NCBI GenBank assembly: GCA_029237695.1
Contig: CM055267.1
Span: forward strand, 7,462,036 to 7,526,035
Reading direction: 5' to 3'
Source of the DNA: Conchocele bisecta
Taxonomy: Eukaryota > Mollusca > Bivalvia > Lucinida > Thyasiridae
Length of the DNA stretch: 64,000 nt
Under the pieces are notes generated by a model, which ran no database searches, had not been told where the DNA came from, and saw only the letters and a program-made list of their open reading frames with translations. How positions within the stretch are numbered: position 1 is the stretch's first letter; each line of letters begins with the position of its first letter. The position numbers and the translations under genes are program-made. This document shows positions 1-12,500 of this stretch, one piece after another.

Positions 1-1093
1 TGAATGTTATATTGCCGGACTAAAATTGTGAAACTTGAATGTCCACTCGCTTATTTTTCCGTAAATACTGTTTTCGAATACTAAAATATAACTAAAATCA
101 CATATTTTGTTCGTTGACAGATAAAAAGAATTAAAAGTATATATTCAATTTTCATATGTACAGTAAATTCTTTACTATTTCTAATCTATTTTCCTACTGA
201 CTTGTTTCAAATAAATAGAAAATGTTTGGACTTGATGTTAAAAACTAAAGATGTTTTCCAGAAGAAAATCGTTGTTTTGTCAAATGGGGGTTACGTCGAA
301 GCTTGGTCCTATATGTGGCTGTGACTGGAGAAATGGGGTTTGTGTGATTTGTGACTAGTGTAGGTCCTAATCAAATATAACACTCCTGTAGTCTAAATAC
401 GATCTAGATTGCATGTTAGTGTGTTTTATTGAAGGAATGCCTTAAAGTGCAGATCCTGTTCAGACTGCAGATTTAGCATTATATATAAGTACTATGGGGG
501 GAAACATAGATTGTAACCTTACGATGTAAATATAAATACATGTATATACTGACTGGTATCCTACAGATGTTGAAAATTGCACAGTATGTCCATTTTGTCA
601 CCCACTGTCGCATTTCAGTATGTACTTTGTAACTAGGTCATTCTTATATTTTTACAGTACAGTACAGTCCAATATATTTATATCAGCGGTCTAATAAACT
701 GGAGTTCTAAGTAGCCTGTTGAACTATTACGTGTAATAATCGCATTATGCATACATTTCGGAAGTACTACTGATACATCATATACCCACGTGACAGCAAA
801 GGGAAATAACTGTGGTAAGCAAAATAAGGGGAAGTTAGTCATACAGTGACGGCTGGAAAAACTGGTTGTCCGGAATATGAAATCCGTAAAAGAACGGCAC
901 ATACTGGTGGCATTACTGTAAAATTTGTTTTATTTGATATATAAATGATGAATACATAAGCTTGTTATATCTCCTTTAAACCAAAAGTAACAGACCAATT
1001 AACTGATTAACATGTTTCCCATTATCATTTAGTGCTCACCTTAAACCAAAGAACCCTACTTTATTTTACATTATTATTTTGTTTGTGTATGCT
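1..1093. other. AT-rich non-coding stretch
   Basis: No supported exon. The stretch carries a truncated copy of the GTGACTGGAGAAATGGGG foldback family at about 307-470. The rest is AT-rich unique-looking sequence in which I see nothing that reads as coding. Confidence 0.6.
307..470 (+). repeat. Foldback family A, truncated copy
   Basis: Starts with the family signature TGTGGCTGTGACTGGAGAAA and continues with gtgactagtgtaggtcc. The closing inverted arm is missing. Fuller copies lie at 7622-7866 and 22655-22852. Confidence 0.65.
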
Positions 1094-1307
1094 TTAACCC
1101 TTAGAATGCGGGAATCGAAAATAGTTGTCTGCTGTTGATTCATATGTTGTCTTTTCTCTCAATAAAAACATGGTTTGGCAGCATTTTAGAATCATTTCCA
1201 TTGGAAATGATTCTAAAGTGCTGCCAAACCAAGTTTTTGATGAGAAAAATGGAAAATAAAAAATATTCAGCAGACGACACAAATTAATTCAGCATTGTAA
1301 GGGTTAA
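1094..1307. mobile_element. TTAA-flanked palindromic MITE, copy 1 (piggyBac-like)
   Basis: Bounded by TTAA at both ends with inverted ends ttaacccttag / gtaagggttaa. An inner inverted pair around tgtcgtctgctgtt and a near-perfect palindrome around the tip attggaaatgattctaaag make it a foldback. The TTAA target and CCCT-type ends are piggyBac hallmarks; no transposase is present, so it is non-autonomous. Confidence 0.75.
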
Positions 1308-1454
1308 GACATTTAACCCTACAGACCATAAAGCAACATTTGCAACACGTTAGATCCAGATGAGCTGGCTTGTAATCAGAATCCGCAATGTTTGTCATTA
1401 TTTTTAAGATTTGGAAACAATATCCATTTTTTGATTAATCAAATAATCAAAAGA

Positions 1455-1775
1455 TTAACCTGAACCAGACCATGCTATATATTTAGGGGTGAAAGGGTGA
1501 ATTATGTGTTCCAAGAAAAACTATTGCCCTACTCCTAGGTGTTTGATGGGATACAGGCCCTTTGGTGACAGCTGATTCGTGTATTTCCCTGCGCATGCAA
1601 TCTAGGTTGGATTGTGGTATAGGCTGTAGAGTATTACACTTCAATCCCGACCATAGGCGTGAACCAATACTTTCGGAGTATTTCCATCCCACTGGTCTTA
1701 TGGATGATACTTTTTAAACCACTTAACCTGGACCAGACCATCTTATATATTTAGGGGTGAAAGGGTTAATTAATT
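1455..1775. repeat. Direct duplication of a ~50-bp segment, about 270 bp apart
   Basis: The segment containing accagaccat and tatatatttaggggtgaaa occurs at about 1455-1502 and again at about 1726-1775, followed both times by a related taattatg.gttcca stretch. A SINE-like fragment lies in between. This looks like a local tandem duplication that later diverged. Confidence 0.6.
1605..1697 (+). repeat. SINE-like fragment, tRNA-derived family
   Basis: Carries an A-box-like tggtataggctg, a weak B-box-like ttcaatcccg, and the tail aatactttcggagtatttcc followed by atcccactggtc. The tail matches in inverted orientation the better preserved SINE at 36431-36630. Confidence 0.5.
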
Positions 1776-2718
1776 ATGAGTTCCAAATACCTGTAACAGC
1801 TGCTGGGAGCATTATCATGATTAATTACCAAGGCGTGCCAGTTTGTACAAACCAGTTTCTATGATGTGTTACAGGAACCTGCCGGGTGGACATTGGTGGA
1901 CACAGGAGTGAGTTGCAGCCACCACAGCCAACATCATGGGATAGCCAGAACACTGTGCTGGCAATAATACATATCCATCAACAGTTTGTCTTTACCACAA
2001 GTAAAGTGCAAACCCAAATATAGGATAAATGTGCACTTCAAATTGTCTAGATTATTACACAATAGCATGGTGGAATATATGAAACCTTCAAGTGGACTTT
2101 CCTTCCTATACGCCATACGTCATATTGACATACAAAGAGTTAAAGAGGACTGCAGCTTGTTACATGTACTGTGGCAGTGAGCTAACACACGGCCAGTAAT
2201 ATCCCAGGATGCTATGAACATGATGAAGTGAAGATTTGCTAATAGTGTAGAGTCAGTGAGGTAAAGCGGAGTGTATATGGTGAGTGTATATGCACACAGC
2301 TAATTGGCGATACCTGGGGAGGTGTGAACTGGATTGCCTTGGAATTATTGCCAGGGAATTACTGCCGTGTTGTCAACAGGTGTGTGGGTGTTGCTGTACA
2401 GGAGCTAGTGTCTGGGACCGCTGTGTGGTGCTGGCCGTGTGTTGGTAGCTGGGTGGTGGTTCCTGTGTGGCTAGGTGGGTGATGGTATCAGTAGCCAGGC
2501 CCAGCTGCCTCATCTGATGAATGGATTACCTACTGGATTACCTGTACATCTGCCAACTGGATATAGATATAGATCTCTCGGATACTGACCTGTCTGTAAC
2601 GAACACTGACCACACGATCATGTAGAACATCGTTATATCGTGGATCATTTTACTACATGTACAAGTAAACTAATTTGTAGGAAATGTTTGTCTGTGTTTA
2701 CTGGTTTCTGTGATCACG
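1700..2718 (+). other. Upstream region of the plus-strand membrane-protein gene
   Basis: No ORF of note. About 2330-2520 is G/T-rich. An acceptor-like aatttgtag ends at 2679, and from there the frame stays open into the first recognised exon. The 5' end of the transcript may therefore lie further upstream. No convincing TATA box or initiator was seen. Confidence 0.4.
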
Positions 2719-3599
2719 ATGTATGCACACGTGGCTGTGAGTGAGTTGATCACGCTGATCTACATTCCATGCTACCTCAGCTTGCCGTACCACCCACCAC
2801 CCCTGCCACCGCAAGTTGAGGCATATCATCGTCCATCGTCCCACCTACACACACATGGAACAATCAACAGTGCTTCCAACAGTGTTCAACTGGAGAATAA
2901 TGGTGCTTCCAAGTCCGTCCACAATCAAGTGCAATTGCCACCTATCCCCATACATGGCCGCGGCCGGGCGGGATCCCGTGGTGTAAACCTGCCAGACTCG
3001 TACCTCCGATATCCCAGTGATGATGTGCCAATGTCCCACCCTGCCAATAGTGATGATGCAAAACTATACAACTATTTCAAAAATGTCTACAAGTCAAAGG
3101 AAATAGTCAGGAAGCCAGGCACATCAACAAGCATTGAGTCACAGTCTAGTAGTGAAAGTCATGTGGAGAGTGATAACACCTTCTCATCCACGACCAGTAC
3201 TGATCGTACGCACACCGGTGTTCAGGAAGCTGCACATGCTGAATCAAATTCCAATCCTCATTTAACACCGGGAGTAAGTGAAACTGGCAACTTCCCCAGT
3301 GAAGACCTTGTCTCTGGTAAACCATACAAGGACGGCAATCACCCAGGAGTCGATGTGCGGCTGCTGGACGGGACACAACTAGCAATGCAGGAGGATGAGG
3401 GCGGTGGGGAACACTCGAAGGTCAGTGACTTGGTGCTGTCAGTCGGCACGTCCCTCGCCGCACTGTTCACACTCGGGCTCGTACTCGGGATCTTCAGCTG
3501 CTGCTGCCGGCGTGGCAAGACGGGCGGCGCCACACACAATGGTCAGGACAAGGCCAGGGTCCTGCCACAGGTCGACTCGGCCGCCATCATTAACCAGAG
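2719..3599 (+). CDS. Plus-strand gene, exon 1: signal-like N-terminus, ectodomain, membrane segment
   Basis: Open for 293 codons plus 2 nt. It ends at aaccagag|gtgagc. The membrane segment begins at about 3421 (VSDLVLSVGTSLAALF...) and ends in three cysteines and two arginines. The first in-frame ATG is 2719; its context (atcacgATGt) is weak. No N-glycosylation sequon was found in the ectodomain. GC content rises sharply towards the 3' half, unlike the flanking introns. Confidence 0.8.
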
Positions 3600-6500
3600 G
3601 TGAGCAACTAAATATTTACTTCCAGTCCCGTGTTATACGAGGCTTGTCTGTCCTTGAGCCTTTCAATATTCTGGATCTCTATCTCCATATGGGCCTCTGG
3701 CAGAGAAAGGTACATAATTGATAATTGCAGATTCTGATCATCTTGCATACTCACATAGTAGTTGTGTTACAATCCAACTGTTTTACTGAAGGCAGTATTG
3801 CTACTTTAGTGATCGAATAGCCTACAGCATAGGTCCTGATCAGACTGTGCAGATTTCCATGATGATCTGGGGCTACACTGGTTGCAAATGTTGCATACCC
3901 ACCATTTGGAAAGTATCCCCACTGTTCCAACGAGGAATCTCACTATTTAGTGAGTATCGACACTATTTCAGTGTGTATCAGTGTGTATCCGCACCATTTC
4001 GGTGTGTATCAGTGAGTATCTGCACCATTACAGTGTGTATCAGTGAGTATCTGCACCATTACAGTGTGTATCAGTGAGTATCTGCACCATTACAGTGTGT
4101 AAAAGTGAGTATCCGCACCATTACAGTGTGTATCAGTGAGTATCTGTACCATTGCAGTGTGTAAAAGTGAGTATCCGCACCATTACAGTGTGTATCAGTG
4201 AGTATCTGCACCATTACAGTGAGCTGCCCAATGCAGAGGAAGACCAAGATGAGCCGCTGTCCGTGAAGGCGAAGATTCGAGCCCTTGACAAACAGCTCAT
4301 CCTGCAGCCGTCGCCCAACCACCGACCCCCACGCAAGAAATCTCAAGAGACGAGTAGCGAAACTAGCGGCCAGGTATGTGGAGAATGGTTGAACACCGGC
4401 ATACAACTCCATGGTGCTGATGGATAGAGTTCTCATAGCACGAGCCTGTGCTTGCAGGTGTCGTTTAACCCATACTATGAATTAAATTTTGTCGTCTGCT
4501 GATTGTTTTTTTATTTTCCTTTTTTTTCTTATCAAAAACATGTTTTGACAACAATTTATAATTATTTCCATTGTGCTGTCAAACCATGATTTCATTGAGA
4601 ACGAAGGAAAAATATAGCACAACAGCAGACGACAATTTATGTTAATCTCATTCTACGGGTTAACCATTTCACCCCTATGTTTTTAATAAATATGAACATT
4701 TTTTAAAGTGTAGATCCTGATGAGATAGCAGCTGGCTCATCTGGGTCTACAATGTTTATGAACATTGATATTATGCTGTGGTCGATGTGTTAACCCTTAG
4801 CCTGCTGAATGAAATGTTGTCGTCTGCTGTTTATGTTTTATTTTTTATTTTTCTCATCAAAAACATGCTTTGACAGCACTTTAGAATCATTTCCATTGGA
4901 AATGATTCTAAAGGGCTGTCAAACCATGTTTTTATTGAGAAACAGGGCAAAATATAAAGCAACAGCAGACGACAGTTTTCGCGATCAGCAGGCTAAGGGT
5001 TAACCAGTAATATCAAGAACAACAAACCAAGTACCCAACATTCCCATACTGATTACTAATCTGACCGAATAGCACACAGATGCATGCAAAATTAATCAAG
5101 CCACAAAAATGTTGATATTAGCAAATAATTCAAGTCGAAAATAAAGATGAAACGTGAAACTATTTTCCAGCATAAACACACAAGTATTGATGGCCACTGC
5201 AGCAGTAATGTCTGCTGTTCACGATGATTAACCCTTCGAATGCGGGAAACGAAAAGTGTCGTCTGCTGTTGTTTCATACTTTATCTTTTCTGTCAATAAA
5301 ACATGGTTTGGCAGCATTTTAGAATCATTTCCATTGGAAATGATTCTAAAGTGCTGTTAAAGTATGTTTTTGATGAGTAAAATGGAACATAAAAAATAAA
5401 CAGCAGACGACAAATTTTAATTCAGCAGGGTTAATATCGCCAGTGGTAGAGCCACACTGACTGAACTGTATTGCTGATTCATTGAGGAATGAAGAATCAA
5501 GTTTCAACTGCATGTATATATGAGACACGCCATGTGATTTTGTACCTTCGGACATCTGCATAATTTCATGAAATACATATACAAAATTTACAATATTTTC
5601 ACTAAATGGCATCAAAAGTTGACAAAATTTTCAGAGTAGATGCGGAATTATGAAAATGTCAACTTTTTATGTTATTTATGAAAAATATTGTAAATTTTGT
5701 AAACGTATTTAAAGATACATTCCCACTCAGTAGGCACAAAATGTTCTTTATAGGAATTAAATAAGTAGAAATTGTGTCACCATTCCACCAGTTCTAAAAA
5801 TTGCAAGTGCCCGCCATACAGATATTAGTAATAAATATTTTACTGATAGTGACGCATGGTGGTATCAAGCTATTTTCATATGCAAATGAGGCATGCTATT
5901 TTTTAATTATTTATACTAATTAAATGCGTCACCTGAAAAAATATTTTCGATCATTGCACATCAAAATATAAATACAGATAATAAACAGTTATGTCCGTTA
6001 ACATTTTAAGGAAACCCCTGATATCAGTGTGAAAATTTACGTCTGATATAAAGTGTATAATAATGCCAATCAATACGTGGGTTAATGGTGAATGAATGTT
6101 TATTTTGCCAGAAAATGTCTCATATGATGTCTCTGATACAAAGAACATTTTGTGTCTACTGAGTGGGCATGTACCTTTAATGAAATTACGCAGATGTCCG
6201 AAGGTACAAAATAGCAGATGTCCGAAGGTACAAAATAGAAGGTACAAAATAACATAGCGTGTCTCATGTGTATGTGACTGAAGAAATGGGGCTTATGGGA
6301 TTTGTGATCAGTGATCAAATAGCACTCTCCTGTAGTCTGATAGCTATATATATATTGCTTGTTAGAAGCATGACCGTGTTTCATTAATGGAATGGCAAAC
6401 ATTGCAGATCCTGATCTGACTGTGCAGATCCATAGGCTGATCTGGATCTACATTGGTCACAAAACCCATAAGCACCATTTCTCCCGTCACATTCACATTC

Positions 6501-9500
6501 AAATATACTGCCATGACAAGGAAATACCATAATGGTATATTACCATATATGCCATAAATTTGTCATGGCACAAGATATTTTGCGAAAAGTGGATCAAGGT
6601 CACCTCACCAGTATTGTCCCTAGTTCTCAGGTTCAAGGTAACAATATTGGGCCCCCGTTCCACGGAAAGTGAATCACAAGTGATATTTTCGGGGACATTG
6701 CCAACTCAGACAGGAGAGGTAGCCATTAATCATGTATAGAACTGGTGGTTGGATAGGAACATTTTGTTTCTTCATCCCTTCGCTGATTAACTCTTTGCAT
6801 GCTGGCTATAAATAGTTCAAAACTAGCGGACAAAAATTCATCATATTTTCTTGTATTTCTCCCCGTAAATATCATGAATATGTCTTGGAATTTCATTAGA
6901 ATTGAGTCCTGAGGACTCAATTCTAATGAAATTCCAAGACATATTTACAGAGAAAAATAAAACATATACAGGTAGTCCTAATTTGTTTGGCGAATATTTT
7001 CGCTGCTAGCATGCAAAGAGTTAAGAACCTGAAATTTCATTATATGCTGAACAGAGACAAAAAATAACATTTGATTGATTGGAGATTTCAACAACAAGGC
7101 CATATACAGATAAGAATGCACCTGTATGGGGGAGCACCAACTTTCAGCAGTGAAATTACAATAAAACCATTCAGCACTGAAACACGGTGTCCTGATCTTG
7201 TGCCAGGCACCGTTACTACGCCGGATCACTTGTCCCCGGGTATAAATCTTAATACGATTCACTGTGGCGATCCCTTCTTAGCGAAATAACATTGTATGTA
7301 ACGGTTAGTGCATGATGTGAAGATATGAATTACAAAGGATGGATTCTTTGTTAAAATACGAAAACAAAGGCTCCTTCCTTTCTATGCACTGTAGAGATGA
7401 CGATTAAGGTTCATGTCTATATGTTGGCCACCTGTACAATAATGATGGATGTCCACCTGTCACACACACCTGGGTAACCAGTGACATTCCCAGTGACAGG
7501 CCAACACTACTGCTGTCACCACACAACCGGCCACCAGTCGACATTACACACCTACTGTGCTACACCAGCCCATTTCAAGCCGAGAATACGCCATTTTGTT
7601 TGTGGAACATAATATATTCTTTATATGTGGCTGTGACTGGAGAAAGGGGTCTTATGGGTTTTGCAACCAGTGTAGATCCAGATCAGCCTGTGCATCCGCA
7701 GTCTGATCAGGATCTGCACTGTTCGCCATTCCATCAATGAAACACCCGTCATATTTCTAACAGGCCATATAGATTGTTATCAGGCTACATGAGTGTGCTA
7801 GTTGATCAGGAGCTACATTGGTCACAGGTCCCATAAGCCCCATTTCTCCAGTCACAGCCACATATGTGTTTAGAAGTATTTGTCATGACCATCATTTGAA
7901 CCATCTTGTCAAGACGGTTCAAATTAGTGGTCACAACAGATACTTTCGTTGAGTAATAAAATATTTCTAAAATTTCATACCGAAAAAGGCGTATATATGA
8001 ATGTAACAGGGTGGGAGTGTTGGTAATTCCCCTGACATGACAGACTACCAGTAATATACAGGTTAGAGAACAGGGTTAGCAGGTACACATCAGAATAACA
8101 CAATTATTGTCTGCTGAAAGTGATATTTTCCTGAAACCTGATCCTCCAATTTGCCAGTATAACACATGAATCATCAGCCTGATCAAGATTTGCCCAATAG
8201 ATTTGGACAGCACACGGAATAATGTGACTTGCCTGTGAAACCATAGCCTAACCTGTACATGTACTGGTGATGTAATAATCGAGTGTACTCAATGCTATAA
8301 TTAAACCCTTTCAACACCACATGCCTGTATAGTGGTATTGGCAAATACTGTAGATCCAGATGAGCCGGGTCGTCACGAGCCGTCTCGTCAGGATGTGCAC
8401 TATTTGCAAGTAATTTTCACATTTTTTAAAACAAAAACAACCACTTTTCAATAAGTATAAATCCATCAACTGAGATGTCCAGACGATCCTAAATTTGTAC
8501 TTACGAACATTTAGTCGTACAAAGTTTAGTGAAATTGCTCCCAGACGTCAGACAGTTATGATACACCAGGACCGATGAATCAATTTAGTCTACCATCAAC
8601 CAGCTCACTCTGCAAACTGATAACAATCTATGTTGTTTCTATATACCAGTACATGATAAATCGTCATGCCCAGCAAATAGACGAGCAACTACATTGATGA
8701 ACACTGTACACTGTAGCAAATAGACGAGCCACTACATTGATGAACACTGTACACTGTAGCAAATAGACGAGCAACTACATTGATGAACACTGTACACTGT
8801 AGCAAATAGACGAGCAACTACATTGATGAACACTGTACACTGTAGCAAATAGACGAGCCACTACATTGATGAACACTGTACACTGTAGCAAATAGACGAG
8901 CAACTACATTGATGAACACTAGCTGTACACTGTAGCAAATAGACGAGCAACTACATTGATGAACACTGTACACTGTAGCAAATAGACGAGTAACTACATT
9001 GTTGATGAACACTGTACACTGTAGCAAATAGACGAGCACTACATTGATGAACACTAGCTGTACACTGTAGCAAATAGACGAGCAACTACATTGATGAACA
9101 CTGTACACTGTAGCAAATAGACGAGCAACTACATTGATGAACACTGTACACTGTAGCAAATAGACGAGCACTACATTGATGAACACTGTACACTGTAGCA
9201 AATAGACGAGCAACTACATTGATGAACACTGACACTGTAGCAAATAGACGGGCCACACATTGATGAACACTGTACACTGTAGCAAATAGACGCAACTACA
9301 TTGATGAACAACTGTACACTGTAGCAAATAGACGAGCAACTACATTGATGAACACTGTACACTGTAGCAAATAGACGAGCAACTACATTGATGAACACTG
9401 TACACTGTAGCATATAGACGAGCAACTACATTGATGAACACTGTACACTGTAGCAAATAGATGAGCAACTACATTGATGAACCACTAGCTGTACACGTAC

Positions 9501-12500
9501 AAATAGATGACAACTACATTGATGAACACTGTACACTGTAGCATAGACAGCAACTACATTGATGAACACTGTACACTGTAGCAAATAGACGAGCAACTAC
9601 ATTGATGAACACTGTACACTGTAGCAAATAGACGAGCAACTACATTGATGAACACTGTACACTGTAGCAAATAGACGAGCAACTACATTGATGAACACTG
9701 TACACTGTAGCATATAGACGAGCAACTACATTGATGAACACTGTACACTGTAGCAAATAGATGAGCAACTACATTGATGAACACTAGCTGTACACTGTAG
9801 CAAATAGATGAGCAACTACATTGATGAACACTGTACACTGTAGCAAATAGACGAGCAACTACATTGATGAACACTGTACACTGTAGCAAATAGACGAGCA
9901 ACTACATTGATGAACACTGTACACTGTAGCAAATAGACGAGCAACTACATTGATAAACACTGTACACTGTAGCAAATAGACGAGCAACTACATTGATGAA
10001 CACTGTACACTGTAGCAAATAGACGAGCCACTACATTGATGAACACTGTACACAGTAGCAAATAGATGAGCCACTACATTGATGAACACTGTACACTGTA
10101 GCAAATAGACGAGCAACTACATGATGAACACTGTACACTGAGCAAATAGACGAGCAACTACATTGATGAACACTGTACACTGTAGCAAATAGACGAGCCA
10201 CTACATTGATGAACACTGTACACAGTAGCAAATAGATGAGCCACTACATTGATGAACACTGTACACTGTAGCATATAGACGAGCAACTACATTGATGAAC
10301 ACTGTACACTGTAGCAATAGACGAGCCACTACATTGATGAACACTGTACACAGTAGCAATAGACGAGCAACTGCTTGATGAACACTGTACACTGTAGCAA
10401 ATAGACGAGCCACTACATTGATGAACACTGTACACTGTAGCAAATAGACGAGCCACTACATTGATGAACACTGTACACAGTAGCAAATAGACGAGCAACT
10501 GCATTGATGAACACTGTACACTGTAGCAAATAGACGAGCCACTACATTGATGAACACTGTACACTGTAGCAAATAGACGAGCCACTACATTGATGAACAC
10601 TGTACACTGTAGCATATAGACGAGCAACTGCATTGATGAACACTGTACACTGTAGCAAATAGACGAGCAACTACATTGATGAACACTGTACACTGTAGCA
10701 AATAGACGAGCAACTACATTGATGAACACTGTACACTGTAGCAAATAGACGAGCAACTACATTGATGAACACTAGCTGTACACTGTAGCAAATAGACGAG
10801 CCACTACATTGATGAACACTGTACACTGTAGCAAATAGACGAGCAACTACATTGATGAACACTAGCTGTACACTGTAGCAAATAGACGAGCAACTACATT
10901 GATGAACACTGTACACTGTAGCAAATAGACGAGCAACTACATTGATGAACACTAGCTGTACACTGTAGCAAATAGACGAGCAACTACATTGAACACTGTA
11001 CACTGTAGCATATAGACGAGCAACTACATTGATGAACACTGTACACTGTAGCATATAGACGAGCAACTACATTGACGAACACTGTACACTGTAGCATATA
11101 GACGAGCAACTACATTGATGAACACTGTACACTGTAGCAAATAGACGAGCAACTACATTGATGAACACTGTACACTGTAGCATATAGACGAGCAACTACA
11201 TTGATGAACACTGTACACTGTAGCAAATAGACGAGCAACTACATTGATGAACACTAGCTGTACACTGTAGCAAATAGACGAGCAACTACATTGATGAACA
11301 CTGTACACTGTAGCAAATAGACGAGCAACTACATTGATGAACACTAGCTGTACACTGTAGCAAATAGACGAGCAACTACATTGATGAACACTAGCTGTAC
11401 ACTGTAGCAAATAGACGAGCAACTACATTGATGAACACTGTACACTGTAGCATATAGACGAGCAACTACATTGATGAAAACTGTACACTGTAGCATATAG
11501 ACGAGCAACTACATTGATGAACACTGTACACTGTAGCAAATAGACGCAACTACATTGATGACACTGTACACTGTAGCAAATAGACGAGCAACTACATTGA
11601 TGAGCACTGTACACTGTAGCAAATAGACGAGCAACTACATTGATGAACACTGTACACTGTAGCAAATAGACGAGCAACTACATTGATGAACACTGTACAC
11701 TGTAGCAAATAGACGAGCAACTACATTGATGAACACTGTACACTGTAGCAAATAGACGAGCAACTACATTGATGAACACTGTACACTGTAGCATATAGAC
11801 GAGCAACTACATTGATGAACACTAGCTGTACACTGTAGCAAATAGATGAGCACTACATTGATGAACAACTGTACACTGTAGCATATAGACTACAACTACA
11901 TGATGAACACTGTACACTGTACATATAGACGAGCAACTACATTGATGAACACTAGCTGTACACTGTAGCAAATAGACGAGCAACTACATTGATGAACACT
12001 GTACACTGTAGCATATAGACGAGCAACTACATTGATGAACACTAGCTGTACACTGTAGCAAATAGACGAGCAACTACATTGATGAACACTAGCTGTACAC
12101 TGTAGCAAATAGATGAGCAACTACATTGATGAACACTAGCTGTACACTGTAGCAAATAGACGAGCAACTACATTGATGAACACTGTACAGTGTAGCAAAT
12201 AGACGACAACTACATTGATGAAACACTGCTGTACAAATTGTAAACAAATAGATGAAGCACCTACAAATTGAAGAACACAGTAACACTGGCAAATAAAGAA
12301 AGCAACTACATTGATGAACACTGTACACTGTAGCATATGCAGCCTATGCTCAATAAATGTAAATGCAATAATTGTTTACAAGCAAACATTGTTAACCCTT
12401 AGACCACTACTCACAACAATTGTCGTCTGCTGTTGCTTTTATATCTTGCCTTATTTCTCAATAAAAACATGGTTTGACAGCACTTCAGAATCATTTCCAA

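Noticed and set aside
2845..3721. Other-frame ORFs over exon 1 of the plus-strand gene
   Set aside because: Shadows of the phase-consistent frame that carries the membrane segment and joins exon 2.
8657..12334. CRISPR-like regular repeats
   Set aside because: Units are directly adjacent with no unique spacers; the genome is eukaryotic with introns.
8818..12336. Minus-strand ORFs with CYSVQCSSM / ARLFATVYSVHQC repeats
   Set aside because: Products of the 43-bp array; they start and stop wherever a unit has an indel.
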